From NCBI RefSeq assembly GCF_039542345.1, contig NZ_BAABHY010000015.1, positions 11,422-75,421 of the forward strand: 64,000 nucleotides of DNA. Direction: 5' to 3'. The notes beneath the pieces were generated by a model. That model worked only from the letters and a program-made list of their open reading frames with translations, made no database searches and was not told the DNA's origin. The stretch comes from Orbus sasakiae (GTDB lineage Bacteria; Pseudomonadota; Gammaproteobacteria; Enterobacterales; Orbaceae). Shown here in pieces: positions 8,104-16,105 of this stretch (within the stretch, counting starts at the first letter, position 1; each line of letters begins with the position of its first letter). The position numbers were made by a program, and so were the translations under genes.

Positions 8104-8730
8104 CTACTTCCGCCCCGTTGCTACAATGTAAACTTCACGTGATCTAGCACGAGAAGCTTCAGGTTTACGAATTTTGACGACTTTAAACATATCTCTTACT
8201 GATTTGAGATATTCTTCAAATCCTTCACCTTGGAAAATTTTGACGATAAAGCTACCATTGGGTGCTAATACATCACGACACATCTCTAACGCAAGTTCAA
8301 CTAAATACATAGCACGAGGAATATCGACAGCTGGCTGGCCACTCATATTCGGCGCCATATCAGACATGACCACTTGAACCTTATCTTCGCCAACCCGGTC
8401 AAGTAAAGCACTTAATACCGCTTCATCACGAAAGTCACCTTGCAAAAAATCGACACCAACGATAGGATCCATTGGCAAAATATCACACGCAATGATACGG
8501 CCTTTGTTACCAATTTGTGATGCCACATATTGTGACCATCCCCCTGGCGCGGCACCAAGGTCCACCACCGTCATGCCGGGTTTAAATAATTTATCGGTGT
8601 TTTGTATCTCTTCCAGTTTAAACCATGCGCGTGAACGTAAGCCTTTTTTTTGAGCTTGCTGTACAAAGCGATCCTTAAAATGTTCATTTAGCCAACGCGT
8701 TGAACTGGCTGAGCGTTTTTTATTACTCAC
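8104..8730 (-). CDS. rlmE: 23S rRNA 2'-O-methyltransferase RlmE (FtsJ)
   Basis: RlmE methylates the 2'-OH of U2552 in 23S rRNA and is heat-inducible in E. coli. The 208-residue protein (E. coli 209) has the SAM-binding motif V-V-D-L-G-A-A-P-G-G-W-S at 55-66 and the K-D-K-E tetrad of FtsJ enzymes: Lys38 in W-F-K-L-E, Asp in M-S-D-M-A-P-N near 123, Lys in F-I-V-K-I-F-Q-G, and Glu in S-R-E-V-Y near the end. Translation begins at a GTG with AGGA upstream. It is the first gene of rlmE-ftsH and is divergent from yhbY, the arrangement of E. coli. Confidence 0.96.
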   Translation of the reverse strand: MSNKKRSASSTRWLNEHFKDRFVQQAQKKGLRSRAWFKLEEIQNTDKLFKPGMTVVDLGAAPGGWSQYVASQIGNKGRIIACDILPMDPIVGVDFLQGDFRDEAVLSALLDRVGEDKVQVVMSDMAPNMSGQPAVDIPRAMYLVELALEMCRDVLAPNGSFIVKIFQGEGFEEYLKSVRDMFKVVKIRKPEASRARSREVYIVATGRK

Positions 8731-8832
8731 TTTTTATCCTACATTTATGCTATCAAAGCGAATATTCATTGAAGTTTTACTTTATATAGGGTTAGAATAG
8801 CAAAATTACAACCCTTAATGATATAAAATTAC

Positions 8833-9129
8833 ATGAATTTATCTAATAAGCAAAAGCAATACTTAAAAGGTGAAGCACATCACCTAAAACCTGTTGTTAT
8901 GATTGGTGCAAATGGTTTAACAGAAGGCGTACTTGCTGAAATCGAGAATGCTCTCGCTTTTCATGAACTCATCAAAGTTAAAGTATCAGCGGAGGACCGT
9001 GATACCAAGAAATTGATTTGTGACGCAATTATTCGCGAAACTGGCGCTGTTCAAGTGCAATTAATCGGTTCAATTTTGACTTTATTCAAGCAAAGTGAAG
9101 AAAAGAAAATCGCACTACCTAAACACTAA
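8833..9129 (+). CDS. yhbY: YhbY, CRM-domain ribosome-assembly RNA-binding protein
   Basis: This is a single CRM-domain protein (98 residues; E. coli YhbY 97) that associates with pre-50S particles. The family start N-L-S-x-K-Q-K-Q-Y-L-K-G-x-A-H-x-L-K-P-V-V and the GxxG-like loop I-G-A-N-G-L-T are both clear, followed by K-V-x-V-x-A-x-D-R-x-x-K. It is divergent from rlmE with about 100 bp between, and converges on greA across a shared hairpin. Confidence 0.93.
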   Translation: MNLSNKQKQYLKGEAHHLKPVVMIGANGLTEGVLAEIENALAFHELIKVKVSAEDRDTKKLICDAIIRETGAVQVQLIGSILTLFKQSEEKKIALPKH

Positions 9130-9149
9130 TCAATACAACAACTGAATTA

Positions 9150-9174
9150 AAAAGCCGCATTTTGCGGCTTTTTG
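9150..9174. terminator. Bidirectional terminator yhbY/greA
   Basis: AAAGCCGCA (9151-9159) pairs with TGCGGCTTT (9163-9171) around a three-base loop, with A residues before and T residues after. It serves yhbY on the plus strand and, in mirror image, greA on the minus strand; the greA stop codon begins a few bases away. Confidence 0.9.
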
Positions 9175-9177
9175 CAC

Positions 9178-9654
9178 TTATCGATACTCAACATTTAAAA
9201 TATCGAATTCCACATCCCCACCAGGCGTTTTGATCGAAACAGTATCATCTTGTTCCTTACCGATCAACCCTCGTGCAATCGGTGAATTTACCGAAATTAA
9301 ATTTTGTTTAAAATCCGCTTCATCATCACCAACAATACGATAAGTGATCTCTTCATCTGTATCTAAATTTAACACAGTAACAGTTGCACCAAAAATGACA
9401 CGCCCGGTGTTTTTAATTTTTGTTATATCAATCACTTGTGCTTGAGAAAGTTTACCTTCAATTTCTTGAATTCGCCCTTCACAAAAACCTTGCTGCTCGC
9501 GTGCGGCATGATATTCTGCATTTTCTTTTAAATCACCGTGAGCTCTTGCTTCGGCAATAGCTGCTATTATTTGTGGCCGTTTTACGGTTTTCAATTCTTC
9601 AAGTTCGGCGCGTAATAGTTCAGCGCCTTTAATCGTCATAGGGATCTGTTGCAT
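9178..9654 (-). CDS. greA: Transcription elongation factor GreA
   Basis: GreA enters the RNA polymerase secondary channel and stimulates cleavage of backtracked transcripts. The 158-residue product equals the E. coli length. The N-terminal coiled coil contains the acidic tip in A-E-A-R-A-H-G-D-L-K-E-N-A-E-Y-H-A-A (about residues 36-53, conserved Asp/Glu pair), and the C-terminal FKBP-like domain carries N-S-P-I-A-R-G-L-I-G-K. A strong AAAGGAGG lies upstream. Expression is probably autoregulated by a short-leader terminator. Confidence 0.97.
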   Translation of the reverse strand: MQQIPMTIKGAELLRAELEELKTVKRPQIIAAIAEARAHGDLKENAEYHAAREQQGFCEGRIQEIEGKLSQAQVIDITKIKNTGRVIFGATVTVLNLDTDEEITYRIVGDDEADFKQNLISVNSPIARGLIGKEQDDTVSIKTPGGDVEFDILNVEYR

Positions 9655-9722
9655 AGCAATCCTCCTTTATATTTATTCCTTACAAATAAAATGAAATTCA
9701 TTATTTGAATTTTCCATAAGCA

Positions 9723-9753
9723 ATAAAAAAACACTCCCTTTAAAAAAGGGAGA
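9723..9753 (-). terminator. Attenuator hairpin in the greA leader
   Basis: On the minus strand CTCCCTTT pairs with AAAGGGAG (9745-9752 with 9734-9741), followed by TTTTTTTAT. The hairpin lies about 70 bases before the greA start, inside the transcript expected from the promoter at 9780-9807, so it would end a transcript of about 50 nt. In E. coli the greA leader gives comparable short RNAs (GraL). Confidence 0.8.
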
Positions 9754-9779
9754 GTTTTATTTCTGTTCTGTTACTCAAT

Positions 9780-9807
9780 ATATTAGCGATTATTTAAGAT
9801 AAGGCAA
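9780..9807 (-). promoter_or_regulatory. Likely greA promoter
   Basis: Minus strand: TTGCCT (9802-9807), 16-bp spacer, TAATAT (9780-9785). Initiation near 9772 would give a leader whose first ~50 nt end at the attenuator. Hexamer matches are moderate (4 of 6 each). Confidence 0.5.
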
Positions 9808-9864
9808 GCGGTAAAACACTGTTTAAAGTTACAGTTATCACATATTGCTTCTGTCTTGTTCAAA

Positions 9865-9907
9865 ATCTCGTTATTTTATTGTTGTAATCGCTAATTATAG
9901 TGTAAAA
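9865..9907. repeat. Intergenic repeat, copy B
   Basis: It shares with the other copies the left end TCGTTATTTTATT and the right end CTAATTATAGTGTAAAA; the middle is the most divergent of the four. It lies between the divergent greA and yicH genes, upstream of the greA promoter. Confidence 0.55.
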
Positions 9908-10028
9908 AAAGCGTCTATTTTCTGTTTGCTGTAAAGACATACGCTTAATTTAAAATGCACATTTCATCTAAAATGATTTAAAGTATAATAATCAACAGGA
10001 ACACGATAACGAAAAATAAAGACACCCT

Positions 10029-11675
10029 ATGCTCAAACGACTACGTTTACTTTTATTAGTTTTGATAGCCATCAGTTGGTTTGTCTTTATCCTGCCCTAC
10101 TTATTAGTTCAAACTCAATGGGGTGCGCATTATGCGGGTCTAATGCTCTCCAATTATAATAGTCAGTATACGATTTCGTTTGAACGGGTATCACATTCAA
10201 TTACAAAACCGTATGAACTCACATTCGAAAACCTGAAAATTCAGGATAAAGCGCAATCGAGGACTTATCTCACCAGCCAAAAAGTCGTCATTGGTTTACT
10301 TAAAAATGATCTATTACAACTAAATCGCTTGGATTATCTATTACTCGAAAATGGTCAGATTGAGGTATTACAGCACAATGCTGAATTCAATGTACAATTT
10401 TTACAACTTAAAAACATCTCCGTGCATTACCTTGATACAGCTCAGAATATCGAAATAACCCTTAGCAATATTTATGGCGGTGCGAAGCCTTGGTCGACAC
10501 GGCTCTTGACTGATCGGTTAGATACCCAATTTAACTTTACCATTCAGCGTGCTATTTATAATCAATTTAAAAGTGAATCGGTCTTTGTGCAAGGCATACA
10601 AAAAAACCAGCAACTTCGGCTATCCAATCTTGGTGGGAATATCAACCAAGGCTTTTTCACTGCAAATTTGGTTATTTTACCCAACAATCAGATCGATGTT
10701 GCGCAATTAAAATTAAATAATATTCATTTTCAATCAACCGATAATGTGTCGCGTATTAATGACCTGATAACAGACTTACCCAATACAACAGTACAATTAT
10801 TGTCGATAATCAACAGTAGTGTTAGCTTGCCAAACCTAACGATCGAGAAAGCAAATCTTGAAGCTAAAAATATCCGTTATGATGGTCAATGGCAACTAGA
10901 CAAAAGTGATTTATCCTTCGATGCACAAAGTATTGTTTGGCAAGATGAGCTTGTCGAACAACCGTTATTACAATGGTATCATGCCGATGATAAGATCATT
11001 CTTGAACAAGCGATTGCATTATGGAATAAAGGTAACATCAAATTGGCGGGAAGCTGGCAAAATGGCTTATTAACCATTGATAATATGATTGCAGGTGGCA
11101 TTCGTTATCAACTCCCCACTCGTTGGTATCAAACCCTTGATACACACACGCTACCAGATATATTCCCTGATCATATTGTGATTAAGCAGTTTATGCTGAT
11201 GCCAAGCTTATTAATCGATACAGACCCGCAATTTCCATTTCAACTCAGTTCATTTGAAGCCTTTGGTAATGATATTAACATTAATACCTCACAACACCAT
11301 GTCAATATTAATGGGAGTATGTTATTAAAGGCAGATAACGCTACATTCAATACTGTTGAATTAAATAAACCCGATTTAAGCATGACGTTAACAGATAAAA
11401 ATTACCTTTTAACATTCAGTACTCTGATTGAACAAGGTATTCTTGAAGGGCAGGCGCATTTATTTACGACTCAACAGCTGAAATCGTTAACCCTTAATGC
11501 TCACACGGTTGATAGTCAAGTACTGGCGTTATGGCATTTAATCAATAACCCACTCACAACAAATAAATTTACTGTTGAATTACAAGGTCTATTAATCCCA
11601 TTATCACTTAACGGTGTATTAAAAACGAATGGTAATAGCTACCCGATTAAAGACAATAAACTGACTGGCTATTGA
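10029..11675 (+). CDS. yicH: AsmA-family protein, YicH-like
   Basis: This 548-residue protein starts with a basic stretch and one membrane anchor (about 7-27), followed by a long domain of alternating beta-strands facing the periplasm, as in AsmA/TamB-type bridge-like lipid-transport proteins. Several blocks resemble E. coli YicH (569 residues): L-L-V-Q-T-Q-W-G-A near the start, a repeated L-L-E-N-G block, G-G-x-x-P-W, and I-D-T-D-P-Q-F-P-F-Q-L-S-S in the second half. Its role here is inferred only from the family: outer-membrane lipid homeostasis. It precedes hslR-hslO on the same strand by about 110 bp. Confidence 0.7.
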   Translation: MLKRLRLLLLVLIAISWFVFILPYLLVQTQWGAHYAGLMLSNYNSQYTISFERVSHSITKPYELTFENLKIQDKAQSRTYLTSQKVVIGLLKNDLLQLNRLDYLLLENGQIEVLQHNAEFNVQFLQLKNISVHYLDTAQNIEITLSNIYGGAKPWSTRLLTDRLDTQFNFTIQRAIYNQFKSESVFVQGIQKNQQLRLSNLGGNINQGFFTANLVILPNNQIDVAQLKLNNIHFQSTDNVSRINDLITDLPNTTVQLLSIINSSVSLPNLTIEKANLEAKNIRYDGQWQLDKSDLSFDAQSIVWQDELVEQPLLQWYHADDKIILEQAIALWNKGNIKLAGSWQNGLLTIDNMIAGGIRYQLPTRWYQTLDTHTLPDIFPDHIVIKQFMLMPSLLIDTDPQFPFQLSSFEAFGNDININTSQHHVNINGSMLLKADNATFNTVELNKPDLSMTLTDKNYLLTFSTLIEQGILEGQAHLFTTQQLKSLTLNAHTVDSQVLALWHLINNPLTTNKFTVELQGLLIPLSLNGVLKTNGNSYPIKDNKLTGY

Positions 11676-11782
11676 TTTAGCAGAATCAGTCCCAATTATA
11701 TTAACTATCCAATTGGGTATATCCGCTCATAATAGCGGGTGGCTTTAAGGGTTAATTCATTGCATAACATAAGTTGGAAATC

Positions 11783-12178
11783 ATGATGAATGATGCTGCG
11801 CAATTAATGCGATTAGATAAATGGTTATGGGCTGCGCGTTTTTATAAAACACGTTCACTTGCTCGTGAAATGATTGAAGGTGGTAAAGTTCACTATAATG
11901 GTCAACGAACTAAACCCAGTAAAATTGTGGAAATTGGCGCTGAGCTTAAATTGCGGCAAGGCAGTGATGAAAAGACCATCACCGTTTTAGCATTAAGCCA
12001 GCAGCGACGCAGTGCAAATGAAGCACAAATGTTATATCGCGAGAATGAAGCCAGTATTGTAAAGCGAGAGCAGATAGCGCAAGCTCGTAAATTAGGTGCT
12101 TTAACCATGCCGCATCCTGATCGCCGCCCGGATAAAAAAGAACGTCGTAATTTGATAAAATTTAAATATGGTGAATAA
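11783..12178 (+). CDS. hslR: Heat-shock protein 15 (S4-domain ribosome rescue factor)
   Basis: Hsp15 binds free 50S subunits that carry a nascent chain and returns them to the cycle. The protein has an N-terminal S4 RNA-binding domain, L-D-K-W-L-W-A-A-R-F-Y-K-T-R-S-L-A-R, through G-G-K-V-H-Y-N-G-Q-R, and the conserved basic tail P-H-P-D-R-R-P-D-K-K-E-R-R. The frame is open from a TTG at 11774, but two tandem ATGs at 11783 and 11786 follow TTGGAA more sensibly and give about 130 residues (E. coli 133). It forms a unit with hslO, 20 bp downstream, as in E. coli. Confidence 0.95.
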   Translation: MMNDAAQLMRLDKWLWAARFYKTRSLAREMIEGGKVHYNGQRTKPSKIVEIGAELKLRQGSDEKTITVLALSQQRRSANEAQMLYRENEASIVKREQIAQARKLGALTMPHPDRRPDKKERRNLIKFKYGE

Positions 12179-12198
12179 TTTATTCATCAGGAGTCAAT

Positions 12199-13095
12199 AT
12201 GAACCAAACAACTACAGAACAAACCACTCATCACGATAAATTATCGCGATTTTTATTTGATAATCATGCTATTCGTGGTGAATTGGTCAATTTGAACCAA
12301 ACTTATCAACACATATTAGCCAACCATAATTATCCTTTACCTGTTCAACACTTATTAGGTGAATTATTAGTTGCAACGAGTTTGTTGACCGCAACCTTAA
12401 AATTTGAGGGCGATATTACGGTACAATTACAAGGTGACGGTCCCCTTAATTTAGCCGTGATTAATGGTAATAATCATCAACAAATGCGTGGGGTCGCTCG
12501 TGTTAACAGTGAAATCAAAGATGATGCCACGTTAAAAGAGATGTTGGGTAATGGGTACATCGTTATTACAATTACGCCGAAAAAAGGCGAGCGTTATCAG
12601 GGGATAGTAGGAATTGAAGCCGATACCCTGACCGGTTGTATTGAAAATTATTTCAAACAATCAGAACAATTACCCACAAAACTAGTGATAAAAACGGGTG
12701 TTTACCAAAATATGCCCATGGCTGCTGGCATATTATTACAAGTGTTACCGGCGAGTGAAGATACACAAACTTCATTTGAACATCTTACGACTTTAGCCGA
12801 AACTATCAAACCAGACGAAATTTTTGCATTACCTGCTGATGAAGTCCTTTACCGACTTTATCACCAAGAAGACGTACGCTTATTTGATGGTCAATGTGTT
12901 GAATTTAAATGTACTTGCTCAAGACAACGTTGTGAAGATACATTAGTGACTTTGCCCGAAAACGAAGTGGATACCATTCTATCCGAAGATGGTAATATTG
13001 ATATGCATTGTGATTACTGTGGTAATCATTATATTTTCGACAAAATTGATATTGAAAATTTGCGCAAACATCAGCTCAAAGACACGCTTCATTAA
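12199..13095 (+). CDS. hslO: Redox-regulated chaperone Hsp33
   Basis: Hsp33 is a cytoplasmic holdase activated when oxidation releases the zinc bound by four cysteines. All four are present as C-x-C (Cys238, Cys240) and C-x-x-C (Cys271, Cys274) in F-K-C-T-C-S-R and H-C-D-Y-C-G-N-H-Y. The N-terminal substrate-binding domain shows D-G-P-L-N-L and G-x-M-R-G-x-A-like blocks. Length is 298 against 292 in E. coli. The start has a clear CAGGAG site. Confidence 0.97.
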   Translation: MNQTTTEQTTHHDKLSRFLFDNHAIRGELVNLNQTYQHILANHNYPLPVQHLLGELLVATSLLTATLKFEGDITVQLQGDGPLNLAVINGNNHQQMRGVARVNSEIKDDATLKEMLGNGYIVITITPKKGERYQGIVGIEADTLTGCIENYFKQSEQLPTKLVIKTGVYQNMPMAAGILLQVLPASEDTQTSFEHLTTLAETIKPDEIFALPADEVLYRLYHQEDVRLFDGQCVEFKCTCSRQRCEDTLVTLPENEVDTILSEDGNIDMHCDYCGNHYIFDKIDIENLRKHQLKDTLH

Positions 13096-13101
13096 TATTG
13101 G

Positions 13102-13125
13102 CCCCTCAATCTAATGGTTGGGGGG
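13102..13125 (+). terminator. Possible hslO terminator hairpin
   Basis: CCCCTCAA can pair with TTGGGGGG (one U-G pair) over an eight-base loop, starting 7 bases after the hslO stop. No T-run follows, so the call is uncertain. Confidence 0.35.
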
Positions 13126-13194
13126 AGTTGATGGCTATTTCGAATTAAACTATCCTATATCACTTTATCAATGTATAACGCATGAGATCCTAAT

Positions 13195-14010
13195 ATGATT
13201 AAACTAATAATAACGGACATGGACGGCACTTTCTTAAATAGCCAAGGTGACTTTGATCGCGAATTATACCGCAGTGTTAAATTAAAAATGGATCAACAAG
13301 GCATTATTTTTGCACCTTGTACTGGTAAGCAGTGTGAACGCGTTGAACAACTATTTGGTCCAACGCTTGCGTCAGATCTCTGGATTTTAGGAGACAGTGC
13401 AACGCGAATTAAACATAATGGTCAATATATTTATCAATCACTGCTTGCTAATAGATTGGGTTTAGCCATTATTAATACGTTGGAAAACGTTTCATTAGAA
13501 CATATTATTATTGCCTGTACACCAAGTTGTGCCTATATCAAATCCAGCTTATCTGATAGTGAACAACAAAAAATAAAAGGGTCTTATGCGAACGTTAAAA
13601 CCATTGATGACTTATCATTAATCGCGGAAGATTTTGTAAAAATAACCGTTTATGACGCCCAACTACGTTGTTTTGAAACGCGTGAAAAGCTGGCGCAATT
13701 TTTTGACCAAGCCTATATCGTCGCATCAGAAGCCGCATGGATAGATATATCAAAGTATGGTGTACATAAAGGCACCACGGTACAAAAATTACAAACATTG
13801 CTTAATGTCACAAAAGCACAAACCATGGTATTTGGTGATGGTCTAAATGATATAGAATTGATGCACGCTGGTGATTTTAGTTTTGCCATGCGCAATGCAT
13901 TTGATGAAACCAAACATGCCGCGCGTTATATTACTGGAACTAATGACGATAATAGTGTGCTAAACACGATCGATCAATTCATCTCGTTGCAATTCCCCGC
14001 TAAAAATTAG
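13195..14010 (+). CDS. Cof-type HAD-superfamily phosphatase
   Basis: A 271-residue HAD hydrolase of the Cof/type IIB group, which dephosphorylates sugar phosphates, nucleotides or cofactor intermediates. Motif I is T-D-M-D-G-T (nucleophile Asp8, acid/base Asp10), motif III contains K-G-T-T-V-Q-K-L-Q, and motif IV is F-G-D-G-L-N-D-I-E-L-M near residue 218. It most resembles E. coli YbjI by eye (D-M-D-G-T-F-L, F-A-M-R-N-A). The substrate cannot be predicted. It stands alone and converges on pgpA across a hairpin. Confidence 0.85.
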   Translation: MIKLIITDMDGTFLNSQGDFDRELYRSVKLKMDQQGIIFAPCTGKQCERVEQLFGPTLASDLWILGDSATRIKHNGQYIYQSLLANRLGLAIINTLENVSLEHIIIACTPSCAYIKSSLSDSEQQKIKGSYANVKTIDDLSLIAEDFVKITVYDAQLRCFETREKLAQFFDQAYIVASEAAWIDISKYGVHKGTTVQKLQTLLNVTKAQTMVFGDGLNDIELMHAGDFSFAMRNAFDETKHAARYITGTNDDNSVLNTIDQFISLQFPAKN

Positions 14011-14031
14011 TCATATCAAACAGCGAAACCG

Positions 14032-14060
14032 TTAATTGCCCGACTGACAAGGGCAATTAA
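14032..14060. terminator. Bidirectional hairpin between the HAD gene and pgpA
   Basis: TTAATTGCCC pairs with GGGCAATTAA (10 bp) over a nine-base loop, between two convergent stop codons. Only a short T-stretch follows in either direction. Confidence 0.65.
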
Positions 14061-14061
14061 T

Positions 14062-14559
14062 TTACCACCATAGACTTAAAAGATAAACGACCAATGATGA
14101 AAATATGGCAGCAATCACATCATCAATCATAATCCCAAAACCACCCGAAACTTTTTGATCAAACCAACGAATCGGCCAAGGTTTAACCATATCAAACAGT
14201 CGAAATGCCACAAATGCAATGACAATCCATAAAATCGTCACATGAGGGATAAAAAATAAGGTTATCCACATCCCAATAAACTCATCCCACACAATATGTC
14301 CTGAATCATGAGTATTTGTATCATCAGAGGTTTTTTGACAAATAAAACAACCAAAAATAAAGGCTACAACAATAAAGATCCAGTACAAAACAGGAGTTAA
14401 TCCATTAAATAACAACCATAACGGAATTGCCATCAATGAGCCCATTGTACCTGGCATTATCGGTGACATACCACTCCCTAATCCGACAGATAAAAAATGG
14501 ATTGGATTGGTGAGTTTGAGGTTTTGTTTAAAATTTTGGTTATTGCTTGATTTTGCCAT
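14062..14559 (-). CDS. pgpA: Phosphatidylglycerophosphatase A
   Basis: PgpA removes the phosphate of phosphatidylglycerophosphate to give phosphatidylglycerol at the inner membrane. The 165 residues match E. coli PgpA closely: N-P-I-H-F-L-S-V-G-L-G-S-G near the start, P-G-T-M-G-S-L, the acidic motif I-V-W-D-E-F-I-G-M-W, then K-P-W-P-I-R-W-F-D and G-I-M-I-D-D-V. Four hydrophobic segments are visible. In E. coli it follows thiL; here no thiL is adjacent. Confidence 0.95.
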   Translation of the reverse strand: MAKSSNNQNFKQNLKLTNPIHFLSVGLGSGMSPIMPGTMGSLMAIPLWLLFNGLTPVLYWIFIVVAFIFGCFICQKTSDDTNTHDSGHIVWDEFIGMWITLFFIPHVTILWIVIAFVAFRLFDMVKPWPIRWFDQKVSGGFGIMIDDVIAAIFSSLVVYLLSLWW

Positions 14560-14745
14560 TGATATTATTGATTCATTAAATTCAAATGAGGGATGTAGTT
14601 ATATCACAAAAATGAAGCGTGTTAAGCAAAAATTGAACAATCATGGTGTTTTTTATTATTCGTCATGATCAACCGTCGTACACGAATCGTTATTGAGCAA
14701 TGGATAACCAAATGGTATGAGTATGATATATCGTCATTGAATAGA

Positions 14746-14768
14746 CAAAGCGTGCATTGCACGCTTTG
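14746..14768. terminator. Hairpin downstream of argF/argI
   Basis: CAAAGCGTGCA and TGCACGCTTTG form a near-perfect 23-bp palindrome about 55 bases after the carbamoyltransferase stop. The T-rich side follows on the plus strand, where no gene ends, so its direction is unclear; it most likely marks the end of the minus-strand transcript. Confidence 0.45.
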
Positions 14769-14822
14769 ATTTATTTATTTATTTTGGGGCAACGAAAGTG
14801 ATATTGTTTGACGTTCCTAAAA

Positions 14823-15830
14823 TTAGTCTTTGCTTAATGTTGCGACCATTACTGCTTTAATGGTATGTAAGCGGTTTTCAGCCTCATCAAACACAATACT
14901 GTGTTTTGATTCAAAGACATCATTGGTGACTTCCAAACCATTATTTAAGCCATATTGAGCCGCCATTTGTTTGCCAACAGTCGTATTCATATCATGAAAT
15001 GCGGGTAAACAATGCATAAATTTAACTTGCGGGTTTTTCGTTAACTTAATAACATTTTGATTAATTTGATATGGCGTTAATAATTTAACACGCTCATCCC
15101 ACACTTCTTTTGGTTCCCCCATTGAAACCCAAACATCAGTATATAAAAAATCAACCCCACTAACGCCCTGTTCAACATCTTCCGTTAAAATAATCTTAGC
15201 ACCTGTTTTGGCGGCAATCTCTTGGCATCGTTTGACTAAACCATCTTCAGGCTGACAGGCTTTGGGCGCGACTAATCGAATCTCCATCCCCATAAGAGCG
15301 GCACCTTCCATTAACGAATTCCCCATGTTATTACGCGCATCACCTAAATAGGCAAATTTAACACTACTTAAATCACGAGTACCAATGTGCTCTTTCATGG
15401 TCATAAAATCAGCAAGAATTTGAGTTGGATGGGCTTCATTGGTTAAACCATTCCAAACGGGTACACCCGCACATTTGGCCAACGTCTCAACGATCTCCTG
15501 TCCATAACCCCGATATTGAATCCCATCATACATACGGCCTAACACGCGCGCAGTATCGGCAATCGATTCCTTATGACCAATTTGGCTACCGCTTGGCCCC
15601 AAATATGTCACACAAGCCCCCTGATCAAATGCCCCGACTTCAAATGCACAACGTGTCCGCGTTGAGTCTTTTTCAAAAATGAGCGCAATATTTTTACCAA
15701 CCAAATATTGAGGTTCTCGCCCTTGCTTCTTTGCTTTTTTCAGATCGATTGAAAGTTCAATTAATTGATTAATTTCAGCAGGTGTGAAGTCGAGTAAGCG
15801 TAAAAAATGGCGTTGATAAAAACCGTGCAT
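14823..15830 (-). CDS. argF: Ornithine carbamoyltransferase
   Basis: It makes citrulline from ornithine and carbamoyl phosphate in arginine synthesis. The 335 residues match the family (E. coli ArgI/ArgF 334). The carbamoyl-phosphate loop S-T-R-T-R is at 56-60, H-P-T-Q near 133, and the catalytic F-M-H-C-L-P near 273. E. coli has paralogs argF and argI, so the symbol is a choice. It is divergent from carAB, which supplies its substrate, and a textbook ArgR box lies 46 bp upstream. Biosynthetic rather than catabolic use follows from that context. Confidence 0.95.
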   Translation of the reverse strand: MHGFYQRHFLRLLDFTPAEINQLIELSIDLKKAKKQGREPQYLVGKNIALIFEKDSTRTRCAFEVGAFDQGACVTYLGPSGSQIGHKESIADTARVLGRMYDGIQYRGYGQEIVETLAKCAGVPVWNGLTNEAHPTQILADFMTMKEHIGTRDLSSVKFAYLGDARNNMGNSLMEGAALMGMEIRLVAPKACQPEDGLVKRCQEIAAKTGAKIILTEDVEQGVSGVDFLYTDVWVSMGEPKEVWDERVKLLTPYQINQNVIKLTKNPQVKFMHCLPAFHDMNTTVGKQMAAQYGLNNGLEVTNDVFESKHSIVFDEAENRLHTIKAVMVATLSKD

Positions 15831-15875
15831 AAGATCAGTCTCCTTAAAAATTCCGTATCATTGCCGATAATTTTA

Positions 15876-15893
15876 TTTGAATAATTATTCAAA
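15876..15893. promoter_or_regulatory. ArgR box upstream of argF
   Basis: TTTGAATAATTATTCAAA is a perfect 18-bp palindrome matching the ARG-box consensus (TGAAT, four A/T bases, ATTCA). It lies 46 bp upstream of the argF start, in the argF/carA divergent region. Confidence 0.8.
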
Positions 15894-16034
15894 TTCAAGC
15901 TAAAGTTTTTATTAGCCCATTTACAGCCTCAATTTTGGCATAAATCTCAAAATTTAGACTTTATTATAAAAATAATTTTAATAATTTCATTTTATTTATT
16001 TAAAATATTATAATAAAATAATCGTTACTTAAGC

Positions 16035-16068
16035 TATGAATATAAATTTAAATGCATTTAAATTCATA
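16035..16068. promoter_or_regulatory. Candidate ArgR sites upstream of carA
   Basis: Two imperfect ARG-box-like halves, TGAATATAAATTTA (16037-16050) and TGCATTTAAATTCA (16053-16066), overlap a perfect 20-bp palindrome, AATTTAAATGCATTTAAATT (16046-16065). Each box has one mismatch. Their 16-bp spacing is not the usual 21 bp, and the region is very A+T-rich, so this is tentative. Confidence 0.45.
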
Positions 16069-16105
16069 AATAATGATTTTTTATTCAAAAAGGTTATTCC
16101 ATATT

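Noticed and set aside
16073..16105. Longer N-terminus for CarA
   Set aside because: The extra residues match nothing in the family and the upstream ATG lacks a ribosome site.
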